Virus record (IMG/VR): IMGVR_UViG_3300031578_000119
Coordinates: 1 to 42,915 of that record
Source: a virus
Strand: one strand, 5' to 3'
Length of the DNA stretch: 42,915 bases
Shown here: one piece after another, positions 1 to 5,042 of the stretch
Numbering within the stretch: the first letter of the stretch is position 1
Layout of the letters: the number at the start of each line of letters is the position of its first letter
Translations under genes and position numbers: made by a program
The notes under the pieces: generated by a model
The model's database searches: none
The model's input: only the letters and a program-made list of their open reading frames with translations
What the model was told of the DNA's origin: nothing

Positions 1-225
1 TGTCAAAGTTATTACAGCGTTTTCCTTAACTAATGTTCCTAATGAAGGATCTATTACTGTTGTTACCACTGGTATTACAGTAGCAGTTACTGATACAGCA
101 CTATCATTTTCTAAATGAAAGAATTCTATTCCTGTATTAGCTAATTTATCACCGGCTGCTGCAGGTGTTGTTGTTGTGGGCTTTAAACCCTCCTGTAATA
201 TTCTTTGTGCAATTAATGTTGCCAT
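1..225 (-). CDS. Small phage structural (head-associated?) protein, C-terminus beyond window
   Basis: The ATG at 225 opens a frame with no stop down to base 1, so 75 residues are visible and the C-terminus is missing. The N-terminus reads MATLIAQRILQEGLKP, followed by a Thr/Ala-rich stretch, 'GDKLANTG', an aromatic 'FFHLEN' and then beta-rich Val/Thr repeats. From memory, many tailed phages carry a small (about 110-130 residue) capsid-associated protein with this plan, in which a short N-terminal helix and a Thr/Ala/Gly linker precede a beta-sandwich. That resemblance is the only basis for the call. It lies 6 nt downstream of the 77-residue gene and is the last visible member of the left minus-strand gene set. 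It could also be another small beta-sandwich virion protein. Confidence 0.5.
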   Translation of the reverse strand, partial: MATLIAQRILQEGLKPTTTTPAAAGDKLANTGIEFFHLENDSAVSVTATVIPVVTTVIDPSLGTLVKENAVITLT

Positions 226-231
226 AATTAA

Positions 232-465
232 TTATTTACAATATCCACTTTTAAAAGCTTCTGATTGAACAGGTTCTGCTGCTCTAGTAGACTTTTGTGG
301 TGGATTTAAGTTTGTTTTTTTAGCCATTCTAATTCTTGCTTCTACAGCCTTTTTATTCTTAGCATTTTGTATTGCTTGAGGAATAGCCGTAGGATTATAA
401 ACACCATTAGTTGTAGCTCTTTTATAGTTAGCTCCCTGCATAGGGAATGATATATTTTTTGCCAT
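232..465 (-). CDS. Small basic protein of unknown function
   Basis: A 77-residue frame from an ATG at 465. It starts MAKNISFPMQGANYKR and is rich in Lys, Arg, Asn and Ala, with a predicted short helix in the middle (AIQNAKNKKAVEARIRMAKK) and no membrane segment. I do not recognise a family. It lies 2 nt from the upstream 60-residue gene and 6 nt from the next gene, so it is clearly part of the same transcript. Small basic proteins of this kind in phage structural blocks may be minor virion or scaffold-associated proteins, but nothing here shows a function. Confidence 0.6.
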   Translation of the reverse strand: MAKNISFPMQGANYKRATTNGVYNPTAIPQAIQNAKNKKAVEARIRMAKKTNLNPPQKSTRAAEPVQSEAFKSGYCK

Positions 466-467
466 GA

Positions 468-650
468 TTACTTCTTTTTAGATTTTGTTCCACCATACAT
501 TTTATAGTCTATCACTGACCCGCCATCCATAAAACCTTTTAGTCCTCCGCTTTTAGCCATTGATTCCATTCCTGCTTTACCTGGAGTTATATCTCCATCA
601 CCAGCACCTTTTGTAAATCCACCGCCATAGTTGTAGTTTTTATTTTTCAT
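468..650 (-). CDS. Small Gly/Lys-rich protein of unknown function
   Basis: A 60-residue frame starting at an ATG at 650. It is rich in Gly, Lys and Met, has a YGGG motif near the N-terminus, the segment GLKGFMDGGSVIDYKMYGG, and a Lys-rich tail ending SKKK. No domain is recognised. The gene sits 5 nt downstream of the holin-like gene and 2 nt upstream of the 77-residue gene, so it is co-transcribed with both. Its composition resembles the other short Gly/Lys-rich protein of this block (72 residues at 2175-2393); both contain MGG/DGG-type turns and basic tails, so they may be related low-complexity virion proteins. That relation is inference. Confidence 0.6.
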   Translation of the reverse strand: MKNKNYNYGGGFTKGAGDGDITPGKAGMESMAKSGGLKGFMDGGSVIDYKMYGGTKSKKK

Positions 651-655
651 AATTT

Positions 656-1060
656 TTAATTTTTATTATTTTTTAATTTTTCTATAGACCTTCCACCAAA
701 GTAAGAACCTATCACTGTTATTAAGACTAATTGTAATAAATCCGTCCACTTGTCTTCTACTACAAACTCTATAACTCCAGCATCTATAAATACTAATAGT
801 ACTGTTGATACAACTAAGAATATAAGGACCAAAGGTCTTACATTTTTGCTGAGCCATGAATCTGAATTCATGTCTGAGGCCCATCTAGAAGTTATTTCTG
901 TTTCCATTTCAACTTCATGCTTAGCTATTAATTCTTTAATTTTAAAAGCAGCTGCTAGCTTCTCCTCTTTTGATGTAATAAGTTCATCTAAGACACCACC
1001 TACTCCTTCAACTAATTTAGTTGCACCGCTTGAAAATAATTTTGTTATAAAGTTTGGCAT
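656..1060 (-). CDS. Holin-like membrane protein (3TM/GTA-type holin family)
   Basis: 134 residues. The N-terminus has an amphipathic stretch (MPNFITKLFSSGATKLVEGVGG), then a charged helix rich in Lys and Glu. After 'SWLSKNVRPLVL' come two hydrophobic segments: about residues 75-95 (LVLIFLVVSTVLLVFI) and about 107-122 (LLQLVLITVIGSYFGG), ending GGRSIEKLKNNKN. This plan, with the [N/A]RP turn before the first strong membrane helix and a terminal GxRSxEK, matches what I know of the holin family described for gene-transfer agents and many podophages (GTA_holin_3TM). Its role would be permeabilising the inner membrane at lysis. A second, unrelated holin-type gene lies at 6920-7333. A small integral virion-associated membrane protein is the alternative. 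Confidence 0.72.
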   Translation of the reverse strand: MPNFITKLFSSGATKLVEGVGGVLDELITSKEEKLAAAFKIKELIAKHEVEMETEITSRWASDMNSDSWLSKNVRPLVLIFLVVSTVLLVFIDAGVIEFVVEDKWTDLLQLVLITVIGSYFGGRSIEKLKNNKN

Positions 1061-1073
1061 ATGATTTTATGAT

Positions 1074-2171
1074 TTATGGATAAATTCTTATTTCTAAAAC
1101 AGATTGTAAAAGTTGACTATTAAGTCCGGCACCGGAAGTATCAGTACATACTACATTAAAACCAGATGCAAAACTAGCAGTAACATTGACTATTGCTATC
1201 CCGCTTGATGTTTTTGTAGTTTGAGAACAAGTTACTGTTGCTTTATTTATATCTGCTAGTGGTGTAGCATATGTAGCTCGATACATTCCTGCTGTAGAAT
1301 ATGCCCAGTTAATTGTTATACCTGCAGAATTATCTAAAACAGGTCCTGTAGGTACATTTGTACCCACTTGACTTAATATTTGTACGTATGATGTATATGG
1401 TAAACCTGATGGACTTCCACTATTGGCTGCAGTTAATCTTCCTTGTGCATCTACAGTAATATTTGCATTAGTGTAAGATCCTGGATTGACAGTTGTATCA
1501 TCTAAGGCTATAGTTATATCAGAACCAAAGCCATTGTTAAATTGCGTTGTTGTTATAGCTGTACCACCTTTTATATATATCGTATTACCCTCTATAATGT
1601 TTACAGGATTAGTTCCAGCATCAGCTGATGTATTAAAATTAGTGCTTCCACCGCTAGCAGCAGAAATAGTTATTTCATCAGCTGCTTCAGTAAATGATAT
1701 ATTATTTCCTGGTTTTAATGATTTAAAGTTAAGTGTCTCACCTACTTTGTTCTTCCATAAACCAGCACCTGTTCCTACATTTGCTGCAGTATTTGGTTCA
1801 CCTTCTGTTGTGATTTCTACATAGTCATCATCTGAAGATAAATTTAAAGTTAAATTAGAACTTAATGATTTAAGTGTACGGAAATATACTGTGCATTCAC
1901 CTGTATCAGGATCATTAACAGTTTTTTGGTAGACTGTAGCTGTATCTCCTTTAGGTACAAGTGGTGTATTTTCATTCGTACATCCCTTACCTTCTATCTT
2001 AAAGTCACTAATCTTAATAAGCTTAACTGCTTTATAAGGAATAGGAGATGCTATACCAGTCATATCTGGAGTTTCATTCCATTTACCTAGCACTAAGACA
2101 TCATCTTTTTCAGCAACTTTAGAAAACTTGCCTTGTCTAATTAAACTTAATATGTCAGTTAAAATATTCAT
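1074..2171 (-). CDS. Tail fibre / receptor-binding-like protein
   Basis: 365 residues. A short N-terminal helix (MNILTDILSLIRQGKFSKV) probably attaches it to the virion. The rest is Thr/Ser/Asn/Gly-rich beta sequence with elements common in phage tail fibres: 'GTGAGLWKNKVGETLNFKSL', then 'PGNNISFTEAADEITISAA', the 'GGTAITTT' segment, and 'PGSYTNANITVDAQGRLTAANSG', a motif frequent just before fibre tip domains. The last 105 residues, from 'YTSYVQILSQ', form a distinct beta-rich C-terminal domain ending in LEIRIYP, a likely receptor-binding tip. The gene lies between the 72-residue gene (3 nt) and the holin-like gene (13 nt). Fibre genes next to lysis genes are common in phages. Confidence 0.72.
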   Translation of the reverse strand: MNILTDILSLIRQGKFSKVAEKDDVLVLGKWNETPDMTGIASPIPYKAVKLIKISDFKIEGKGCTNENTPLVPKGDTATVYQKTVNDPDTGECTVYFRTLKSLSSNLTLNLSSDDDYVEITTEGEPNTAANVGTGAGLWKNKVGETLNFKSLKPGNNISFTEAADEITISAASGGSTNFNTSADAGTNPVNIIEGNTIYIKGGTAITTTQFNNGFGSDITIALDDTTVNPGSYTNANITVDAQGRLTAANSGSPSGLPYTSYVQILSQVGTNVPTGPVLDNSAGITINWAYSTAGMYRATYATPLADINKATVTCSQTTKTSSGIAIVNVTASFASGFNVVCTDTSGAGLNSQLLQSVLEIRIYP

Positions 2172-2174
2172 ATC

Positions 2175-2393
2175 TTATTTGCCGTCATAGGTCCATCCAC
2201 CCATTTTATATTTTTGCTTTTTATCTTTGCCGGATCTGTCCTGTACAATTCTTTCTGCATCACCTCCCTTACGCATTTTTTCTGTGTAAGAGCCTTGCAT
2301 CATATCTTCTAGTTCACCACCAGTTCTCATAAGCATTTTACTTTTTTGCCTTGATAACTTCTGCTTTGGTAAACATGGTCTATTTTTTGCCAT
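2175..2393 (-). CDS. Small basic Gly-rich protein of unknown function
   Basis: 72 residues from an ATG at 2393, preceded by an A/T-only leader with no Shine-Dalgarno. The N-terminal 25 residues are very basic (CLPKQKLSRQKSKMLMRTGG), followed by a short acidic helix (ELEDMMQGSYTEKMRKGG) and a tail ending KYKMGGWTYDGK. There is no membrane segment and no recognised domain. It is 3 nt upstream of the tail-fibre-like gene and 11 nt downstream of the 48-residue gene. Virion-associated or fibre-assembly function is possible from position only. Confidence 0.6.
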   Translation of the reverse strand: MAKNRPCLPKQKLSRQKSKMLMRTGGELEDMMQGSYTEKMRKGGDAERIVQDRSGKDKKQKYKMGGWTYDGK

Positions 2394-2404
2394 TTTAATT
2401 AAAT

Positions 2405-2551
2405 TTAAATATCCAATGTAAACGTTACAAAGAATAAGTATAATTTCATAGTTGTATAATCATATTCTCCATCTGGTCTTATATAGTCCCACCCTAGGGC
2501 AAATCTATCATGCGGCCAATGGAATGCTATTTCTAGTGCCCAATCTCCCAT
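2405..2551 (-). CDS. 48-residue conserved-looking phage protein, function unknown
   Basis: The frame runs from an ATG at 2551 to a TAA at 2405-2407. The product begins MGDWALEIAFHWPHDRFALG, continues with WDYIRPDGEYDYTT and ends in a hydrophobic beta-type stretch, KLYLFFVTFTLDI. The pattern of aromatic residues (WPHDRFALGWDY) followed by YDYTTxKLYLFxxTFT is one I recall from small proteins of Bacteroidota phages. That is memory, not a search. The start overlaps the stop of the 33-residue gene (TAATG), which suggests translational coupling. Tight packing and ordered codon use argue for a real gene. Function is unknown; the last 13 residues could insert in a membrane or form a beta hairpin. Confidence 0.68.
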   Translation of the reverse strand: MGDWALEIAFHWPHDRFALGWDYIRPDGEYDYTTMKLYLFFVTFTLDI

Positions 2552-2652
2552 TATATTTTACTTTTGGTTTTATTACATAGTCCTTGACGGCAGTGTCCTA
2601 AACAAACCTTACCTCTTGAAACCCACTGAATTAATAAACAAACTTGTCTCAT
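2551..2652 (-). CDS. 33-residue cysteine-rich micro-protein
   Basis: This is a very short frame, ATG at 2652 to TAA at 2551-2553. It overlaps the stop of the upstream 44-residue gene (ATGA) and the start of the downstream 48-residue gene (TAATG). The peptide has four Cys (positions 5, 17, 21, 26) and a His next to one of them (GHCRQGLC), plus a basic C-terminus (NKTKSKI). The four Cys/His could bind one metal ion or form disulfides. Two-sided start/stop overlap is the main evidence that it is translated. I know no function; comparable short Cys-containing proteins occur in the same position in related phages as far as I recall. Confidence 0.55.
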   Translation of the reverse strand: MRQVCLLIQWVSRGKVCLGHCRQGLCNKTKSKI

Positions 2653-2783
2653 CTTCCTTGTCCGTTGTATTTTTTTTTATAGTTCTTGCTTGTTTTTAAA
2701 CTAGAACTTTTACTTTTTGCATGAACCCCCGGCCTCTTAGTCGTTGAGGGTTTTTCATATACAGCTGATTTTAGTCGTGACAT
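2649..2783 (-). CDS. 44-residue basic phage protein (RPGVHAKSK / KNYKKKY-GQGR type)
   Basis: The frame runs from an ATG at 2783 (overlapping the upstream stop as TAATG) to a TGA at 2649-2651. The product is very basic, with two signature stretches: KRPGVHAKSKSS at about residues 16-27 and SKNYKKKYNGQGR at the C-terminus. I recognise this pair of motifs from small proteins that recur in phages of Bacteroidota and other environmental phages, where no function is assigned. The high Lys/Arg/Ser content suggests a nucleic-acid-binding or virion-associated role (inference). It also overlaps the 33-residue gene by 4 nt. Confidence 0.72.
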   Translation of the reverse strand: MSRLKSAVYEKPSTTKRPGVHAKSKSSSLKTSKNYKKKYNGQGR

Positions 2784-3034
2784 TACTTTGCTTTTTTAAT
2801 TACTCTTTCTCTTGTCTTACCTGCAACAGCTTTTGGTACATGACCCAACTGGTTACCTACCTCTTTTATTGCTTTACCTACATCAGCTAATTCATCTGCT
2901 GTGAGTTTATAGCGTTTTACAATTTCTACTAACGTAGATTTTGCTTTTTCATCTATTGTTGTTCTTGACCATATAGCTCTCCAATAATCTTGTAGACTAT
3001 AAGTCCAAACAACGTGTATAATTTTCTTAAACAT
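2783..3034 (-). CDS. 83-residue small phage protein, first gene of left minus-strand set
   Basis: The ATG at 3034 follows the AT-rich promoter-like motif at 3054-3073 by about 20 nt. The N-terminus, MFKKIIHVVWTYSLQDYWRA, contains an aromatic amphipathic stretch. It is followed by 'SRTTIDEKAKSTLVEIVKR' and a helix of alternating charges (ADELADVGKAIKEVGNQLGHVPKAVAG). I recall similar 80-90 residue proteins in marine phages without known function. The gene is divergent from nrdB, with a shared 223-bp spacer. A membrane-peripheral helical protein is plausible but not shown. Confidence 0.65.
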   Translation of the reverse strand: MFKKIIHVVWTYSLQDYWRAIWSRTTIDEKAKSTLVEIVKRYKLTADELADVGKAIKEVGNQLGHVPKAVAGKTRERVIKKAK

Positions 3035-3053
3035 ATCTATGCTTTTTAAAGTA

Positions 3054-3073
3054 CTATATTAATAATATACAAA
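3054..3073 (-). promoter_or_regulatory. AT-rich promoter-like motif, copy A
   Basis: On the minus strand this reads TTTGTATATTATTAATATAG and ends 19 nt before the ATG at 3034. Closely similar words occur upstream of two other minus-strand genes or gene sets (7423-7440 and 35986-36005), always in the same orientation. The shared core is (T/G)TGTATATTA followed by an A/T-only tail. It could be a host sigma-factor -10-like element or a phage-specific promoter. Function is inferred from position and recurrence. Confidence 0.45.
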
Positions 3074-3203
3074 TTTTGTCAGACTTAAACAAAAAGTTTT
3101 GACATATAAATATTATCTTCGCATTGCTTACTGATATATAAATAATAAACATTGGTTCTCTTTTGTATCTCAGTTGTATTTAGTAAATTGAATATATCTA
3201 GTG

Positions 3204-3237
3204 GCTTCATTTTCTCCTGTAGGAAATGAGGCTTTTT
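3204..3237 (+). terminator. Terminator-like hairpin in the nrdB leader (possible attenuator)
   Basis: Bases 3204-3214 pair with 3222-3232, giving an 11-bp stem with three G-U pairs around a 7-nt loop (3215-3221), immediately followed by five T. On the plus strand this is the form of an intrinsic terminator. It ends 20 nt before the nrdB ATG. No plus-strand gene lies upstream in the window, so an attenuator of nrdB transcription is the simplest reading. Alternatively it may shield nrdB from stray plus-strand readthrough. Confidence 0.55.
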
Positions 3238-3257
3238 AATCCTTAACAATTAACCTT

Positions 3258-4238
3258 ATGAACAAAAACATCTTTAAACCTAGAGTAAATATATTACCGT
3301 ATGAGTACCCACAACTATTAGCATATAAAGATGCCATAAGACATTCTTACTGGATTGATACAGAATTCAACTTTACAGAAGACATTCAAGATTTTAAAGT
3401 TACAATTACACCTGCTGAACAAGATGTTATCAAAAAAACTATGCTTGCAATTGCGCAGATAGAGGTTAATGTAAAAACATTTTGGGGTGACCTATATAAA
3501 AGAATGCCCATTACTGAAGTTGGTGATGTAGGATTTACATTTGCTGAATCAGAAGTAAGACATAAAGATGCTTATGCTAGGTTGCTAAGAATTCTTGGAT
3601 TAGAAAAAGAATTTCAAAATGTAGTTGAGGTGCCTGCAATAAAAGGTAGGCTTAAGTACTTAAAAAAGTACCTGGATGGTACACGTTCCAAAGATGATAA
3701 AATGTATACTAAGTCTGTATTACTATTTTCATTATTTATAGAACACGTAAGTTTATTCAGTCAGTTCTTAATCATGATGAGCTTTAATAAAGAAAAGAAT
3801 GTCTTTAAAGGTATATCTAATGTTGTTGAGGCAACATCAAAAGAAGAAGATATCCATGGTAACTTTGGAGCTGAACTTATTAATATTATTAAAAAAGAGA
3901 ACCCTGAGTGGTTTGATGTAGAGTTTGAAGAGTTAATTTATTCTGCATGTAGAAAAGCTTATAGAGCTGAATGTGGTATACTAGACTGGATCTTTGAAAA
4001 AGGTGAGCTTAGCTTTTTACCACAAAACACAATACAACATTTTATCAAGAACAGATTCAACAACTCACTAGAAAAGATAGGTATGAAACCAATCTTTGAA
4101 GTTGACTCAGAACTATTGAGCTCTACTGAATGGTTTGATATAGAAATACTTGGAACCAAAGAAGGAGACTTCTTTTACAAGAAGAGTGTTGATTATAATA
4201 AAAAAAGCAAGTCTATTACAGAAGATGATCTTTTTTAA
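3258..4238 (+). CDS. nrdB: Class I ribonucleotide reductase, beta (radical-generating) subunit
   Basis: 326 residues, full length for a beta subunit without extra domains. It houses the dimetal cofactor that starts the radical reaction by which NrdA reduces ribonucleotides to deoxyribonucleotides. The metal ligands are all visible: E69 (in QIEVNVKTFW), E99 and H102 (EVRH), E162 (FIEHVSLF), and E197 with H200 (EDIH). Y106 stands where the E. coli radical Tyr122 lies (ExxHxxxY). The segment 'AIRHSYWIDTEFNFTEDIQDFKV' is typical of Bacteroidota beta subunits. Some of those (Leeuwenhoekiella, Flavobacterium) belong to the dimanganese class Id, so metal identity is open. The N-terminus starts directly at the catalytic domain, with no ATP-cone. 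Separated from nrdA by three small genes. Confidence 0.95.
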   Translation: MNKNIFKPRVNILPYEYPQLLAYKDAIRHSYWIDTEFNFTEDIQDFKVTITPAEQDVIKKTMLAIAQIEVNVKTFWGDLYKRMPITEVGDVGFTFAESEVRHKDAYARLLRILGLEKEFQNVVEVPAIKGRLKYLKKYLDGTRSKDDKMYTKSVLLFSLFIEHVSLFSQFLIMMSFNKEKNVFKGISNVVEATSKEEDIHGNFGAELINIIKKENPEWFDVEFEELIYSACRKAYRAECGILDWIFEKGELSFLPQNTIQHFIKNRFNNSLEKIGMKPIFEVDSELLSSTEWFDIEILGTKEGDFFYKKSVDYNKKSKSITEDDLF

Positions 4239-4260
4239 ACCTTTAACACCAAATGAAATG

Positions 4261-4335
4261 AGAACTCCGCCCGCTTATAGCGCATTAGGTTTCAGCAAGC
4301 GGCAAGCTACCGCCCTGATTAACGGAGTCTTTTTT
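4261..4335 (+). terminator. GC-rich branched hairpin with T-run after nrdB
   Basis: The outer arms 4264-4269 (ACTCCG) and 4323-4328 (CGGAGT) pair, and six T follow at 4330-4335. Inside, 4271-4276 (CCGCTT) can pair with 4297-4302 (AAGCGG). Alternatively 4299-4302 (GCGG) pairs with 4310-4313 (CCGC). The two inner pairings exclude each other. G+C is far above the surrounding DNA. The 3' T-run makes a partial terminator between nrdB and the next gene most likely, but the branched, switchable interior also fits a structured RNA element. No tRNA features (TTCGA arm, anticodon arm) are present. Confidence 0.5.
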
Positions 4336-4378
4336 CATATCCACTAAATCAGTTACAACCTTACAATAACCCTATGAA

Positions 4379-4606
4379 ATGAAAACACCAACGCAAGAAT
4401 TACTAAAACTTGAATCAGACCTAACACATATGTTTGATTCAGACCAAAGAGTTGCAATGGCTTTACTTGAGCATATTCGTAATAATAAGAAAGAAATGCT
4501 TGAGAAAGAGAAAGAGCAGATTATAGATGCCTATGAGGTGAGTCACATATCAATGATGACCGCAGAGCAATACTACAACGAAACCTTTAACACCGGAGAG
4601 AAATGA
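4379..4606 (+). CDS. 75-residue helical protein of unknown function
   Basis: The ATG at 4379 was chosen because the downstream stop overlaps the next start by 4 nt (ATGA at 4603-4606). The product is mostly helical and charged: an N-terminal helix (TQELLKLESDLTHMFDSDQR), a Lys/Glu-rich coiled-coil-like stretch (NNKKEMLEKEKEQIIDAY), and a C-terminal AEQYYNETFNTGEK. The YYNETF ending is common in small phage proteins, as far as I recall, but carries no known function. It is the first of three overlapping small genes between nrdB and nrdA. Confidence 0.65.
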   Translation: MKTPTQELLKLESDLTHMFDSDQRVAMALLEHIRNNKKEMLEKEKEQIIDAYEVSHISMMTAEQYYNETFNTGEK

Positions 4607-4833
4607 AAGCTATCTTAGAGTTTAACCTACCCGAAGACCAACCTGAATTCAACAATGCTATTAAAGGTGGTGATTGGAAACACGTTTGTTGGCAGATGGA
4701 CCAATACCTTCGTAAGGAAATCAAATACAATAATTCCCTCTCAGTAGAACAACTTAGAGTATATGAAGGTGTAAGAGATGAGCTCTATGGTTTTATGAGT
4801 GAGAATAACGTAGACTTATATGAAGTAGAATGA
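4603..4833 (+). CDS. 76-residue conserved-looking phage protein of unknown function
   Basis: The product starts MKAILEFNLPEDQPEF and continues with WKHVCWQMDQYLRKEIKYNN and a charged helical C-terminus (EQLRVYEGVRDELYGFMSEN). The opening 'MKAxLEFNLPEDQxEF' with a following 'DQYLRxxxKY' is a pattern I recognise from small proteins in many tailed phages, usually near nucleotide-metabolism or replication genes; its function is unknown. It overlaps both neighbours by 4 nt (ATGA), so the three small genes and nrdA are probably translated in a coupled way. Confidence 0.72.
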   Translation: MKAILEFNLPEDQPEFNNAIKGGDWKHVCWQMDQYLRKEIKYNNSLSVEQLRVYEGVRDELYGFMSENNVDLYEVE

Positions 4834-5042
4834 TGATGAAGTTTATAAAATTTTTTCTTATATGGTATAGTCAGCAAATGGCTATACCTTTTTGGATAAT
4901 TGGTCATGTGCATTTACACTTTGCTACTTGGCACAACTTTTATGAATACGCACTGTCTATTTTTTTACACTTAATGGTGGCTATAGGCTTTTGGATAGAT
5001 TGGAAACAAAACGGAAATAAAAATCAAAATAATGGAATATAA
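4830..5042 (+). CDS. 70-residue small membrane protein
   Basis: Three ATG codons in a row (4830, 4833, 4836) offer alternative starts; the first overlaps the upstream stop. Two hydrophobic segments flank a His/Trp/Phe-rich middle: about residues 4-26 (FIKFFLIWYSQQMAIPFWII) and about 40-58 (YALSIFLHLMVAIGFWI). The tail is polar (DWKQNGNKNQNNGI). The middle contains four His (GHVHLHFATWHNF). It is probably an inner-membrane protein, of no recognised family. The stop overlaps the nrdA start by 11 nt. Confidence 0.62.
   Translation: MMMKFIKFFLIWYSQQMAIPFWIIGHVHLHFATWHNFYEYALSIFLHLMVAIGFWIDWKQNGNKNQNNGI

Larger units (their letters stand above)
3035..3257. other. Divergent intergenic control region
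   Basis: This 223-bp spacer separates the divergent starts of the 83-residue gene (minus) and nrdB (plus). It holds promoter-like motif A on the minus strand and a hairpin with a T-run on the plus strand just before nrdB. A TTGACA word lies at 3099-3104 on the plus strand, but I see no convincing -10 element at the right spacing, nor a clear Bacteroidota TAnnTTTG element. A plus-strand promoter for nrdB must exist here or be supplied by a phage-specific signal I cannot identify. Confidence 0.5.

Noticed and set aside
656-884. Alternative minus-strand frame (72 codons, 666-884) overlapping the holin-like gene
   Set aside because: The 134-residue frame has a clear holin-type plan with membrane segments; the other frame has no recognisable features.
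4261-4335. Possible tRNA or tRNA-like gene
   Set aside because: Length and GC content are suggestive, but there is no T-arm consensus, no anticodon stem-loop of the right size and no 7-bp acceptor stem.
4150-4347. 65-codon plus-strand frame starting inside nrdB and running through the GC-rich hairpin
   Set aside because: Its first 29 codons are a frame-shifted reading of the clear nrdB coding sequence, and the rest crosses a strongly structured element; no start signal or protein-like pattern.
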